From an uncultured Bermanella sp. (GTDB taxonomy: Bacteria > Pseudomonadota > Gammaproteobacteria > Pseudomonadales > Oceanobacteraceae), in NCBI GenBank assembly GCA_913058575.1, contig CAJXRF010000057.1:1-37523 (forward strand): DNA of 37,523 nt. Direction: 5' to 3'. Of the stretch, positions 1 through 8,775 are shown piece after piece; the first letter of the stretch is position 1; each line of letters starts with the position of its first letter. The notes below the pieces were generated by a model. It was given only the letters and a program-made list of their open reading frames with translations, was not told the DNA's origin and did no database searches. A program made the position numbers and the translations under genes.

Positions 1-35
1 GACAAAGTGCTTAGTTTTACCATAGCGCCCCATCA

Positions 36-584
36 TTAAAATTTAATTCCTAAAGTTGAAATGATCTCGTAGTATCCAAACAGAACACAAATGAAAAATA
101 TGAAAAGGATAATTTCATGTTTAAACTGATGGCTTAAATAAAAGTTTCGATCTTTATGATGAATCACGTCCATTAGCTCGTCACCAAAGCGAATAGAAAG
201 AAAAGTGCCAATTCCAGACAGCAGGATCACTAACCAATAAGGAATAGGGTTTACTAAGATGGCTTTCATTGCTTGAGTAATAACAGTAGTTTCATACATT
301 TCGCTGAAGAACACTAAAGATACAATGTTTATTAAAATTGCCACAACCCAGACAAAAATCTCTGACAGAACCATACGAATACCAAATAGCACCCTGATAG
401 GAAAATCTAATAAAAATCCGGCATCTGCGATAGGCGTGCAAAGCACGAAGAAGCTCCATGTTATTAAGGATGCAATGCCACCAGTTAAAAAGTCGTATTG
501 ATAAATTAGGTAGAGAAAATAAGAGCATAATACAATGCATAGCAATATAAATTTGAACCATGCTTGATGACTAGGTTTTTTCAT
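36..584 (-). CDS. Polytopic membrane protein of unknown function (182 aa)
   Basis: I do not recognise the family. The protein is very hydrophobic, with likely membrane helices near residues 12-30, 38-58, 75-98, 112-132 and 155-175, and a short charged loop around 135-150 (DELMDVIHHKDRNF). The start has no strong ribosome binding site; an ATG 10 bases upstream is out of frame. It stands alone, followed upstream by about 800 bases without genes. No catalytic motif is visible, so no function is proposed. Confidence rests on the long hydrophobic open frame with evenly spaced helices. Confidence 0.7.
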   Translation of the reverse strand: MKKPSHQAWFKFILLCIVLCSYFLYLIYQYDFLTGGIASLITWSFFVLCTPIADAGFLLDFPIRVLFGIRMVLSEIFVWVVAILINIVSLVFFSEMYETTVITQAMKAILVNPIPYWLVILLSGIGTFLSIRFGDELMDVIHHKDRNFYLSHQFKHEIILFIFFICVLFGYYEIISTLGIKF

Positions 585-1385
585 TGATTTTCATTACCTG
601 AATTTAGAGCCGTTAAATAAAGTGGCGGCATGATGCTGTTTTCTTGAGTTTATCTTATGTAGCTTTTTATTATAGGTTAATTAGTCGATGATTGAATTTA
701 AAGCAGGGGTCGCCTAGTGTGTTTTGATTGGTGCAGGGTGCGTATGGTTAATTGGCGGTAATGGCGAAAGCCACTATGCAAAGTAAGAAATTTAGTGAGG
801 TGGTGAGTGAAAGTACAAGCTGTTATTGTGTGTAGTACTAAAAGTAGGTGCCTTAAGCGAAGGCCCATGGCGCAGCTCTAAAACCCACTGCCTATTTAAT
901 AACAAGAATATCCGTCATTATCTAATGCTTATTAAAATCTGAAGGGCTTTACGTTGCGCGATAGCTGCCCTTAAATTCAATGACTAAATTCAAGAGTGCT
1001 TTAGCATTCTACGTAACACACCCTGTGCACTCTCGAATTCTATGTGTGCATGAAGGGTATTGTGGGGGCTAACGATTAGAAGCCATTGGCTATCCAATTA
1101 GATAGAAATACATTTAGCATCTGGGCAGCAATTTTTATATGATCTATATGAAACAAATATACCAATTATTAGTGTTATGGACGGCGAAAGAATACTCACC
1201 CAGTAAAAATTGTGGCTAAAATTGTTTTAGTAAAATAGTCGCAGCTTAGCTTCTTCGTAGGCGTTGATGCATCAAGATGACAAATTTAATACACTGAAGT
1301 CGCATAAATAAAGCCAATACATAGAGCGGATATTAGCGTTACCATAATTGGTAATAAGAGACTTCTAAGCTAAGGCACTTTAGGT
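585..1385. other. Long intergenic stretch with no recognisable gene
   Basis: About 800 bases without an open frame of convincing length on either strand. The only structure I see is a short palindrome at 1339-1354 (TTACCA, four bases, TGGTAA), close to the 3' end of the Ogt-type gene. No RNA gene could be recognised by eye. It may be decayed coding sequence or hold an unrecognised small RNA; the sequence does not decide between them. Confidence 0.4.
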
Positions 1386-1922
1386 TTATAAACTTAAGCT
1401 AAATTGCTCGCTTTCATCTTCGCTTTTCTCCAATTCCAGTAAACGCTGCTTCACGGGCAGCCCACCTGCGTAACCTACCAGTTTTCCATCACTACCAATA
1501 ATACGATGGCAGGGCACGATTATGCTGATGGCGTTGGCGCCATTGGCCGTTGCCACTGCTCGTACGGCTTGTGCATTACCAATGGTTTTGGCTAATTGCA
1601 AATAAGTTGAGGTAGTACCATAAGGCACTTTAATTAAGCCATCCCAAACACTTTTTTGAAACTCTGTACCTACCATTAATAACGGAATATCGAATTTACT
1701 TCGGGTGCCCTTAAAGTACTCATCTAACTGGTGCTTGGTATTTTCTATGACATCATCATTCTTTTCTACAAACTCAGATTTAAGGCCGTTTTGAATTCTA
1801 TTGTCTATGCTGGTTCTCATTCTTCTGTATTTCCAGTCAAGCATACAGAGCTTGTTCTCAAAAGATCCGGCCGTCAGTTCGCCCATTTTGGTTCTTATAT
1901 GCTGGATATTAATCTGGGGCAT
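1386..1922 (-). CDS. ogt: Methylated-DNA--protein-cysteine methyltransferase (Ogt type)
   Basis: This suicidal repair enzyme transfers alkyl groups from O6-alkylguanine or O4-alkylthymine to its own cysteine. The acceptor motif PCHR is intact with Cys138, followed by the usual I-I-G-S-x-G-x-L-x-G-Y-A-G-G-L segment. The DNA-binding helix and arginine finger region (KVPYGTTSTYLQLA, then AVRAVATANGAN) lies before it. The N-terminal part (MGELTAGSFENKLCMLDW) matches the small ribonuclease-like domain of the family. At 178 aa the protein has the length of a free-standing Ogt rather than of the fused Ada. The annotated start is the first ATG after AGAAG; a later ATG at MGEL is possible. It appears monocistronic. 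Confidence 0.93.
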   Translation of the reverse strand: MPQINIQHIRTKMGELTAGSFENKLCMLDWKYRRMRTSIDNRIQNGLKSEFVEKNDDVIENTKHQLDEYFKGTRSKFDIPLLMVGTEFQKSVWDGLIKVPYGTTSTYLQLAKTIGNAQAVRAVATANGANAISIIVPCHRIIGSDGKLVGYAGGLPVKQRLLELEKSEDESEQFSLSL

Positions 1923-2158
1923 GCATTTCTTCTATCGGTTGCGTGGTTAATTCTTATGGGGTGAGGTAATGATTATATTACAGGATTTTTAGAGTGTGTG
2001 GTGTAATATTAGTTCACCTATCGATTGTATACATATTAAGTAAAGCACTGTGTATTTATGATGATAGATGTTTTTTTATTAGGCAGTATTTTAGTTTAAA
2101 AGACACCCTGGTATTACAGATTTTTCTTAATAGAATATTGCCTTTGGTTAGGTGAGCG

Positions 2159-2866
2159 CTAATTTAAAATCTCTTTATAAAAATGTTTTCTAAGTCGTGC
2201 TAGCTCACCACTTTTTTTCATGGACTGAATGGCTGTATTAATAATAGGAACAAGATTTTTATGTTTCTCATGAAGGTAGTGATAAAGATCGTGGCGCTCT
2301 AGAACAGGTTCTAATTGCTGTACGTTACGCAAGTTATGTTTTGATATATGGTAAAGTCCATTAAATCGCGCACTGACAATGATATCGAGTCTTTTTGCAT
2401 TTAGCATGGCGAACAGTTGGTCACTGCCGTTCACTTTATGCACATTTTTTGAGTTTTTTAAGCCTATTTCGGCAAACTTCATTCCTCTTACCATGCCCAC
2501 TTTATAATTGCGTAATGAATGCCAGTTTTCTATTTTAATATTAGAATTACTGGCAAAGGCAGACGGTTCAAAGTAGGTGAAAGCAGTGGGCACCCTTAAT
2601 AAGGTGGGGTAAGAATCACCCAGCTTGTATATGCGCTGTAGTTCGCCATCAACTTTACCTGTGCTAGATTGAATCAAGGCTCTGGCACTGGGGATGGTGA
2701 CTAATTCTAGTGGGATATGGGCCTTTTTGTAGATTTCCATTAATAGCATTCCCCCTAAAATATGGTCAGGGGTGTTTTCAAGTTTGGCAATTCGAATGGT
2801 TTGGCCAAAAGTGGAAATAGGCAATAACAATATGAGAAACCATAATAACAAAAACGGCTTTTTCAT
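2159..2866 (-). CDS. Periplasmic solute-binding protein, family 3-like (235 aa)
   Basis: A signal peptide covers about residues 1-21 (basic MKK, a Leu/Ile-rich core, then STFGQT). The rest has the fold signature of extracellular solute-binding protein family 3, which binds amino acids or related small molecules, often for ABC uptake or as a sensor. No permease or ATPase gene is nearby, so an orphan or sensory role is as likely as transport. It lies 62 bases downstream of a second solute-binding gene on the same strand, and the two probably form an operon. The divergent, lineage-specific sequence makes the ligand unpredictable. Confidence 0.75.
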   Translation of the reverse strand: MKKPFLLLWFLILLLPISTFGQTIRIAKLENTPDHILGGMLLMEIYKKAHIPLELVTIPSARALIQSSTGKVDGELQRIYKLGDSYPTLLRVPTAFTYFEPSAFASNSNIKIENWHSLRNYKVGMVRGMKFAEIGLKNSKNVHKVNGSDQLFAMLNAKRLDIIVSARFNGLYHISKHNLRNVQQLEPVLERHDLYHYLHEKHKNLVPIINTAIQSMKKSGELARLRKHFYKEILN

Positions 2867-2928
2867 AATTAGCTCTTTAATGAAAATTTTATTAGTCTGT
2901 ATGTTTATGTCAATATCTGGCCAATCAA

Positions 2929-3687
2929 TTATATATACCCCAATTTTAGCAGGTATTTTTCTTCCAAATTCTTAATGAAATTGGATGATTTTAGCTCTTT
3001 AAGCCGTGAATTAATTTTTTTAATGAGATGTGCACAAGGGGATTTTTTAGACATTAAAAAGTAAATGGGCAGTTGCGCTACATTTTTAGTTAAAGGAATA
3101 ATAGATGAGGAATAACCATGCTTATGCGCACTGAATAAACCATCCATCAAAGCCAACACTAAATAATCTTCTTTTCCTTGGTCAATACGTTTCAGGCTCG
3201 ATTCATTATCTGAAAACTCTGCTATGTTAAGGTTGTCTGTTGCAAATTGATCAAAATCATTACCATAGGTTCCACCTAGAGGGCGCAACCCCACCTTTCC
3301 CTTAAGACTGTGTAAATCTTTAAATTCGAAGCTTCGATCTATATGGACGAAAATAGCGATTTTTTCTATGTGGTAGGGCTGTGAATAAAGAAATTTCTTA
3401 GAGCGTTTATCGTTATAATAAGCAGCATTAATAAGGTCAAGGGATCCCTTTTCAAGTCGTAACTGTTGTCGTTTCCAAGGTAAGTCTTTACCAATTATTA
3501 TATTTACCCCCAGTTGCGAGAAGATTCGCTTTGCAACTTCAACGGCAATGCCCACTAATTCTCCATCAGCATTTCGGTACGAAATAGGCTCCCAACCAGT
3601 AGAGCCATTAATCTGAATAGATTGGCACTCTGCTGCGTACAGGTTAATTGGTAGCATAAGCACTAAAAGCATTAGATAGCGGAGCAT
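2929..3687 (-). CDS. Periplasmic solute-binding protein, family 3-like (252 aa)
   Basis: A cleavable signal peptide is clear (MLRYLMLLVLMLPINLYAAE, cleavage likely after LYA-A). The mature part begins like SBP_bac_3 proteins: a WEPISYRNADGELVGIAVEV segment, i.e. the ligand-contacting Y/F-x-x-x-D-G-x-x-x-G motif, then an R-x-x-x-L-x-x-G-x-x-D segment around residues 75-85. It is the first gene of a likely two-gene operon with the solute-binding gene at 2159-2866. No transporter membrane components are linked. A fragment of a GGDEF gene lies just upstream on the other strand, but no functional tie is shown. Confidence 0.82.
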   Translation of the reverse strand: MLRYLMLLVLMLPINLYAAECQSIQINGSTGWEPISYRNADGELVGIAVEVAKRIFSQLGVNIIIGKDLPWKRQQLRLEKGSLDLINAAYYNDKRSKKFLYSQPYHIEKIAIFVHIDRSFEFKDLHSLKGKVGLRPLGGTYGNDFDQFATDNLNIAEFSDNESSLKRIDQGKEDYLVLALMDGLFSAHKHGYSSSIIPLTKNVAQLPIYFLMSKKSPCAHLIKKINSRLKELKSSNFIKNLEEKYLLKLGYI

Positions 3688-3729
3688 AGTATCTGCAATA
3701 TTTAGGGTATCTGTATAAAAATAGCCTAA

Positions 3730-3771
3730 ACGTGGGAGCTTGTCCCGTAGCTAGGGTACGGGTGGCAGCTT
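3730..3771. repeat. REP-like imperfect palindrome
   Basis: The segment contains GTGGGAGCTTGTCCCG and a decayed inverted partner ending GGCAGCTT. The core pairs CCCGTA (3744-3749) with TACGGG (3757-3762), and AGCT flanks on each side pair after a small bulge. The left half resembles the GTGGGAGC...TTGTCCCG motif of Pseudomonas-type REP sequences. It sits between two genes transcribed away from each other, a normal place for REP elements. Only one copy is visible in this window, so the repeat identity is inferred from motif resemblance. Confidence 0.4.
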
Positions 3772-3889
3772 ATTTGTTTGAGAGTATTATCTGATAATTT
3801 GTTCTAAAAAATAACGTTTTAATATCCATTCAAAAACGCCATATCTGCACTAGACTTAATGTATTCCTAGCCGTTATTTGAGCTTTTAA

Positions 3890-4225
3890 GTGCTTACCCT
3901 TAAAGACTTCCTTTTCCTAATATTTTGCAGCTTAATAGTTTCTGAAAGCATTTATGTGGCTCGTTATGGGGGGGAAGAATTTGCAATTATTCTACCAGAT
4001 ACGCCAGCTAAGGATGCATTAGTATTAGCTGAAAAAATATGTAAAGCGGTAACGCTGAACGGCATTGAGCATCAAGCCTCACAGATTTCAAATTTCCTAA
4101 CCATAAGTGTGGGTATGGCTCACGTGCATGCCGAGCAATCAAGTAAGCCACTGGAATTAGTTAAACTAGCGGATGAAGCGCTGTATAAAGCCAAAGATAA
4201 TGGACGTAATTGCGCGCAGGGTTAG
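3890..4225 (+). pseudogene. C-terminal fragment of a GGDEF diguanylate cyclase
   Basis: Residues 24-111 are the second half of a GGDEF domain: RYGGEEF catalytic loop, then TISVGMAH and the closing LADEALYKAKDNGRN helix. The first half of the domain, including the substrate-phosphate and Mg-binding DxxxFKxxND segment, is missing. It is replaced by about 23 unrelated hydrophobic residues read from a GTG. A GGDEF domain lacking this half cannot fold or make cyclic-di-GMP, so this is called a 5'-deleted relic. The lost part is not found elsewhere in the window. Confidence 0.8.
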
Positions 4226-4310
4226 GATTTGAAACTGGCGATGGTGCTGTGTGATTGAATTTAATGACCATGTAGCTGATTTGAGTGACGGTCTTACTCA
4301 TATTAATTTA

Positions 4311-4351
4311 AAAACTGTGTATGGATTAAATTCTAATTCACACACAGTTTT
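4311..4351. terminator. Bidirectional stem-loop terminator
   Basis: AAAACTGTGT (4311-4320) pairs perfectly with ACACAGTTTT (4342-4351) across a 21-base loop. The A-tract and T-tract at the two feet allow termination in both directions. It lies between the GGDEF relic (+) and the convergent small membrane protein gene (-). The long loop lowers confidence a little. A 68-codon open frame overlapping this site (4251-4457) is not believed to be a gene. Confidence 0.6.
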
Positions 4352-4377
4352 GTTTTACACCCTAATAACTATTTCAA

Positions 4378-4752
4378 TTAAGCCCTCTTTTCCTTCAGCA
4401 TTGCCGCACTGGAAAACCCCAGTGCCAGTAACCACAACAAAGGTCCTAAAGCGCTAGGAATAATCGGTAAATAGCCTGGAATCAATATGGTGACAATAAA
4501 GCCAATGTCTCCGGCGCTAATGACAAATAAGCTAAACCAGTAACCTGTGGCATGGTTATGCCAGTTGTATTTGACAGCCATGACCATGCCAAAAATGGCA
4601 AAAAATAGTAAATTCCAAGCATCCTGATAGATGCGCCCTTGTAACATACCTTCCTCTAGAGCTTGCCCAAATATGTACACTTTATAGGCTGCCATTACAT
4701 GCAGTAGCCCCCACAGGAAATACAGTACCGCACCGGTTCTGGCTAATATCAT
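4378..4752 (-). CDS. Small four-helix membrane protein (124 aa)
   Basis: Four hydrophobic helices are visible near residues 5-25, 42-60, 68-92 and 97-115, with a short basic cytoplasmic tail (KEKRA). I cannot name a family; size and spacing recall DoxX-like or DUF-type small inner-membrane proteins. It is the last gene of the minus-strand group that includes the questin-oxidase-like gene, two hydroquinone reductases and DoxX. Its upstream gap to the questin-oxidase-like gene is about 80 bases, so co-transcription is plausible. The ATG is preceded by GGAG at good spacing. Confidence 0.7.
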   Translation of the reverse strand: MILARTGAVLYFLWGLLHVMAAYKVYIFGQALEEGMLQGRIYQDAWNLLFFAIFGMVMAVKYNWHNHATGYWFSLFVISAGDIGFIVTILIPGYLPIIPSALGPLLWLLALGFSSAAMLKEKRA

Positions 4753-4833
4753 TTTTACTCTCCTTTATTTTCTGATTTATGTTCTTTTTAGGCGCTTCTT
4801 TCTAAGAACGGGTTGAATTACACGAGTGTTTAT

Positions 4834-6078
4834 TTACTTGGCTAAACCATAAGGGCTTCTAGGGTGAGCATTACGCTCCTTTAGAATTTTCACCACAGCC
4901 AATTTGTAATAAACGCTTTGTTCAATATTCTCAAAAAACCATTTACAGCTATACACCATTTTAATGAGGTGTACTTCGGGGATATTTCTGGCCGATATCG
5001 CTAGGCTTTTCCAGTCTTTTAATGCTATTTCAGTCTCTAAATTAGCGTCTATTTTTGGCAAGTTCTTTGGGTAGCCTTTTTCAATGTACAGCCCTGTTAA
5101 CCATATCCAGTAATGTTGCCACAATGCAATTAATTGCTTTGAATCTGTTTGCTCTGCTAGGCAGCGCTGGGTGATGTCTGCCAAAGCCTGGCAAGAAGTG
5201 ACCGCATGTAATGTAGTTAAAGCGGGTTGATGCAAATACAGGCGCAATGCACACATGGATATTTCAGCCACGCTTTGCATTAGGATTTCATGGTTTATAT
5301 CTAAACCATTTTCAAATACTAAGGACTGAATAGCGGGTTCGCGACATAATTGTTCGCAAATATGTAACGAGCCACCCTGAATAGTTTGGGTGAACTGTAT
5401 GCTTTGTCCTTGGGTTTCAATAAAGCTATGAATTTTTTTCCAAGCGTTTTCTGCAGTGTTTTCTTCACTTTTTTTCGATAGTGCTTCACTGGACGGTTTA
5501 CTGGTGATTTTATTTTCATTCAATACACCTGAAAAATCAGCGCCGCTATAAAGGTCGCTAAAGCGAATGGCCATGTAGGCTAGGCCATCGGCTATTAAAC
5601 CTTTGTCGCCATGAATCATCGCAAAGCTAATGCGAATAAGCGGGTGAAATAAACCCATGGGTAAGCCGTTTCGCATTTGATACAAGATATTAGCCACGTA
5701 GTTATTTGGGCTTTCACTGTTTTGTAGTTGCGTTAAAAATACACGTCGAAACTCTAGCACGAAATCGGCTTGCCCAAGATATTCTTGCCAGTTTTTTTCA
5801 TTTAGAATCTGCCTATCTTTAAGATTCAGCTGTTGTGTTAAGTGAGCTCTGTGTCTTGGCCACATATCAGTAAAGTGTTGAATTTCTTCGTCGCTGGCCC
5901 CTAACCCTTGTAACGATAAAATGGTCATGGGGTAGTGGTTCGACATACCGCCTTTAGTAACGCCGCCTAAATTAGGATGGAAAGCGCTGTCTTGCTTTAG
6001 CAAGCCATTAACTAAGGCTGACATATCCTTAGATGGCTTAAAGCGGGTGTCTTGTAATGGGGTATTGATGGTGGTCAT
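4834..6078 (-). CDS. Questin oxidase-like protein (DUF4243 family)
   Basis: The N-terminal third carries the family pattern: SNHYPMTILSLQGLGASDEE (about residues 46-65), corresponding to the H-x-P-x-x-L-x-A-L-x-x-L-G-A segment of questin oxidase-like proteins. Further on is HPLIRISFAMIHGDKGLIADGLAYMAIRF, matching the family's second conserved block with its histidine. Fungal members act in oxidative cleavage of anthraquinones; bacterial members are largely uncharacterised. At 414 aa it is near the usual length. There is no signal peptide, so it should be cytoplasmic. Its place behind two glutathionyl-hydroquinone reductases supports a role in processing quinone-like aromatics, but the substrate is inference. 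Confidence 0.72.
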   Translation of the reverse strand: MTTINTPLQDTRFKPSKDMSALVNGLLKQDSAFHPNLGGVTKGGMSNHYPMTILSLQGLGASDEEIQHFTDMWPRHRAHLTQQLNLKDRQILNEKNWQEYLGQADFVLEFRRVFLTQLQNSESPNNYVANILYQMRNGLPMGLFHPLIRISFAMIHGDKGLIADGLAYMAIRFSDLYSGADFSGVLNENKITSKPSSEALSKKSEENTAENAWKKIHSFIETQGQSIQFTQTIQGGSLHICEQLCREPAIQSLVFENGLDINHEILMQSVAEISMCALRLYLHQPALTTLHAVTSCQALADITQRCLAEQTDSKQLIALWQHYWIWLTGLYIEKGYPKNLPKIDANLETEIALKDWKSLAISARNIPEVHLIKMVYSCKWFFENIEQSVYYKLAVVKILKERNAHPRSPYGLAK

Positions 6079-6137
6079 TTTATCTATTCTCTTGTTTAGA
6101 GGGCCCTATAGGTTTTTTAGTAAGTCTTATAAATTGC

Positions 6138-7121
6138 TTAAACAGCCGATGCAAACACAGAATCAAAGCCCATAGGTACTACGCCATGTGGGTTTCTTAA
6201 TGGGCTTTTAGAGTGGTATCCTTTTCTATAAATATCCAAGTCTACGGTTTGTGCTATGCCTGGCTGGCCATATAAATCTTGTAAATACCTTGACAGATGT
6301 GGGTAATCACGCAGGGCTTTTAAGTTGCATTTAAAAGCGCTGAAATAGCCCACATCAAAACGCACTAGGGTGGGGAGCAATCGCCAGTCGGCTTCTGTAA
6401 TACGGTCGCCTAATAAATAGCGGCTTAACCCCAATCTTTCTTCTATTTTCTCAAGGGCATCAAACAAAGTCGTGACCGATTCATTATAAGCTTGCTGTGT
6501 TCTGGCAAAGCCGGTTTTATAAACGCCGTTATTAATGTTGTTAAAAATAAAATCATTCAGCGCGTCAATTTCATCAATTTTATCTTCTGGGCAAAAATCT
6601 TGTGTATCGCCAGTGATGTCGTTAAAGGCGCTATTAAACATGCGAATAATTTCAGAAGATTCATTGCTGACAATGCAGTTGAGTTTTTTGTCCCATAAAA
6701 TAGGCACCGTGGCTCGGCCTGTGTATTGAGGATCACTTTGGGTATACAGGTGATGAATCGCATCTAGATCGAACAGCTCATCACGAAAGCGCGCTTGGTT
6801 TTTATCAAATACCCAGCCTTGATCATTTCTTAAAGGGGCCACCAAAGATAAACCCACGAAATCTTGCAAGCCTTTTACGTTGCGGTAAATCAGGGTGCGG
6901 TGGGCCCAAGGACAATTAATGGCGGCAAATAAATGGTAGCGACCTTTTTCTGCTTTAAAGCCTCCCTTGCCGCTAGGACCGGCTTCTCCATCAATGGTTA
7001 CCCAGTTCCTAAAGCCTGCCGTACCCCGTTGAAAGTGGCCATTGGCTTGCTGGTATTGCTTGCTTTCATACTCTCTTAGCTCATCATCGTTTAGCCACTT
7101 GCCTTCAATTAACTTGCCCAT
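6138..7121 (-). CDS. Glutathionyl-hydroquinone reductase (xenobiotic GST), copy 2
   Basis: This enzyme reduces glutathionyl-hydroquinones to free hydroquinones, using a cysteine and glutathione. The active-site motif is NCPWAHRTL with Cys70, preceded by the typical FRNW...G-x-AGPSG-x-GGFKAE-x-GRYHL block. The C-terminal alpha-helical GST domain contains RYLLGDRITEADWRLLPTLVRFD and the late Tyr-containing segment IYRKGYHSKSP. At 327 aa it matches YqjG/ECM4 length. Its ATG overlaps by one base the TAA of the upstream paralogue (TAATG), indicating translational coupling. Identity with the upstream copy is high over the N-terminal half, so the pair arose by tandem duplication. Confidence 0.93.
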   Translation of the reverse strand: MGKLIEGKWLNDDELREYESKQYQQANGHFQRGTAGFRNWVTIDGEAGPSGKGGFKAEKGRYHLFAAINCPWAHRTLIYRNVKGLQDFVGLSLVAPLRNDQGWVFDKNQARFRDELFDLDAIHHLYTQSDPQYTGRATVPILWDKKLNCIVSNESSEIIRMFNSAFNDITGDTQDFCPEDKIDEIDALNDFIFNNINNGVYKTGFARTQQAYNESVTTLFDALEKIEERLGLSRYLLGDRITEADWRLLPTLVRFDVGYFSAFKCNLKALRDYPHLSRYLQDLYGQPGIAQTVDLDIYRKGYHSKSPLRNPHGVVPMGFDSVFASAV

Positions 7122-8146
7122 TAGCTCACCGCCTGTGCGGCTGATTTTTTGGCGTTTGGGTTCTTAGAAAACAAGCGCTCGCGATCATGGGCCTCGGTGA
7201 AATCAATGATGGGACCCATGGGCACAATTCGAGTGGGGTTAATGGTTTCGTGGCTGCCATAATAATGCTCTTTTATATGCTGCAGTTTCACGGTGTCACT
7301 AATACCTGGAACCTGATACAGCTCGCGTAAATAGCCCCATAAATTGGGGTAATCTACAATACGGCGAATATTGCATTTAAAGTGCCCTACATATACGGCA
7401 TCAAAGCGTACTAGGGTTGTGAACAGGCGCCAGTCGGCTTCGGTAATTTGTGAGCCTACTAAATATCGGTTTTCACCTAGGCGTTTTTCTAAACTATCCA
7501 GCGCACCAAATACTTCTGCCACGGCTTCTTCATAGGCATCTTGTGTGGTGGCAAAGCCAGCACGATATACGCCGTTATTAATGGTCGGGTAAATAAAATC
7601 GTTAAGTTCGTCTATTTGGTTTTGCAATTCTTTAGGATAATAATCACCGGCCTTTGCACCAATATCATCGAAAGCGCTATTCAGCATGCGAATGATTTCG
7701 GGTGACTCGTTACTAACGATGGTATTGAGTTTTTTATCCCACAGTATTGGCACGGTGACACGTCCGCTGTATTCATTTTTTGCTAACGTATAAAGTTCAT
7801 GCACGTAGGTTTTTTGATTGACGCTATCGCCAATGACATCATCACCTTCTTTAAAGGTCCAGCCATCGTCACCCATAAAGGCATTCACCACCGAGATAGA
7901 AATCATATCTTCCAACCCTTTTAACGAGCGAAAAATAAGCGTGCGATGGGCCCAAGGACACGCCATGGAAACATAAAGGTGATAGCGACCCGCTTCAGCT
8001 TTAAAACCAGCATCGCCGCTGGGGCCCGCACGGCCATCCTTGGTAATCCAATTACGAAAGCTTGGGGCTTTACGCACAAAGCGGCCGTTATTTTCTTTAG
8101 TGTCGTACCAGTCGGTGTGCCATTTGCCTTCAACTAATAATCCCAT
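7121..8146 (-). CDS. Glutathionyl-hydroquinone reductase (xenobiotic GST), copy 1
   Basis: Same family as the next gene: MACPWAHRTL with catalytic Cys63, FRNWITKDGRAGPSGDAGFKAE upstream, and the helical domain signature RYLVGSQITEADWRLFTTLVRFD. It is expected to be a cytosolic enzyme deglutathionylating quinol conjugates. The start codon follows AGGAG at good spacing (TTAGGAGCACACCATG), better than average here. It differs from copy 2 mainly in the linker after residue 80 and in a 14-residue longer C-terminus ending in KKSAAQAVS, so the two copies may have different substrates. A stem-loop with a T-tract separates it from the upstream DoxX gene. Confidence 0.93.
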   Translation of the reverse strand: MGLLVEGKWHTDWYDTKENNGRFVRKAPSFRNWITKDGRAGPSGDAGFKAEAGRYHLYVSMACPWAHRTLIFRSLKGLEDMISISVVNAFMGDDGWTFKEGDDVIGDSVNQKTYVHELYTLAKNEYSGRVTVPILWDKKLNTIVSNESPEIIRMLNSAFDDIGAKAGDYYPKELQNQIDELNDFIYPTINNGVYRAGFATTQDAYEEAVAEVFGALDSLEKRLGENRYLVGSQITEADWRLFTTLVRFDAVYVGHFKCNIRRIVDYPNLWGYLRELYQVPGISDTVKLQHIKEHYYGSHETINPTRIVPMGPIIDFTEAHDRERLFSKNPNAKKSAAQAVS

Positions 8147-8182
8147 GGTGTGCTCCTAATTCTTTAATTTTTTAAGTCGTTT

Positions 8183-8210
8183 AAAAAGGCCCAATTTATA
8201 TAGGCCTTTT
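8183..8210 (-). terminator. Stem-loop with T-tract between doxX-like gene and reductase genes
   Basis: AAAAGGCC (8184-8191) pairs with GGCCTTTT (8203-8210) over an 11-base loop. Read on the minus strand the stem is followed by a run of five T. It would end or weaken transcription coming from the DoxX gene before the two reductase genes, so either the reductases have their own promoter or this is a partial attenuator. Confidence 0.65.
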
Positions 8211-8240
8211 CTATAGCTCTTTTTTAATACGGGCGGTTTA

Positions 8241-8642
8241 CTAAACAGCCTTGGCTTGTGCAGCAAGACGGTTATCTAACGAGTAAGCACCGCCCCCATG
8301 GGCAATTAAGAAAAAGAAACCACCGGCAATGGCCACGTTCTTCATAAACAGGGTCATTTGCATTTGGTCGCTAAAGTCAGCGTGAAACAAAACCGCCGAC
8401 ACTAAACTAAAACCGGCTAAACCAAATGCCGCAAGGCGAGTTTTAAAGCCCACAATAATGGCCAGCCCCAATACCACTTCGGTAGCAATGACAAAAGGCA
8501 GCAATGCTCCGGGAACGCCCATGGCTTCCATGTAGCCTAATGTGCCTTGGTAGGCGAAAATCTTGCTAAGCCCAGCCATAAAAAACATCACAGCGATGAA
8601 TAAACGGCCAATGGGTGAAGCGAGGGTTTGTAATTGATTCAT
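8241..8642 (-). CDS. DoxX family membrane protein (133 aa)
   Basis: A four-helix inner-membrane protein of the DoxX family, whose members are often linked to quinone or thiol redox functions. Typical segments are GRLFIAVMFFMAGLSKIFAY at the N-terminus, the GVP followed by a membrane helix, ATEVVLGLAIIVGFKTRLAA, and the late MKNVAIAGGFFFLIAHGGGAYSLD, with the family's N/G-rich end. I chose the ATG at 8642 rather than the one at 8675, because GGAG lies 8 bases before it and the extra 11 residues are not family-like. It is divergent from the LysR gene and is the likely first member of its regulon. Confidence 0.9.
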   Translation of the reverse strand: MNQLQTLASPIGRLFIAVMFFMAGLSKIFAYQGTLGYMEAMGVPGALLPFVIATEVVLGLAIIVGFKTRLAAFGLAGFSLVSAVLFHADFSDQMQMTLFMKNVAIAGGFFFLIAHGGGAYSLDNRLAAQAKAV

Positions 8643-8775
8643 GGTTAACTCCAGTTTTGTAAGGTGTGCTAGCAATTTGGGTAAGGGGCTGAATGGGTCA
8701 TTCGCGCCCCTTTAAGTATGAAGTAAGCTTATCTGTTGATTGAGTCTGAACAAACAGTGCAACTGGCAAATTATA

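Noticed and set aside
4251-4457. 68-codon open frame after the GGDEF relic
   Set aside because: It runs through a terminator hairpin and overlaps the convergent membrane protein gene; composition is not protein-like.
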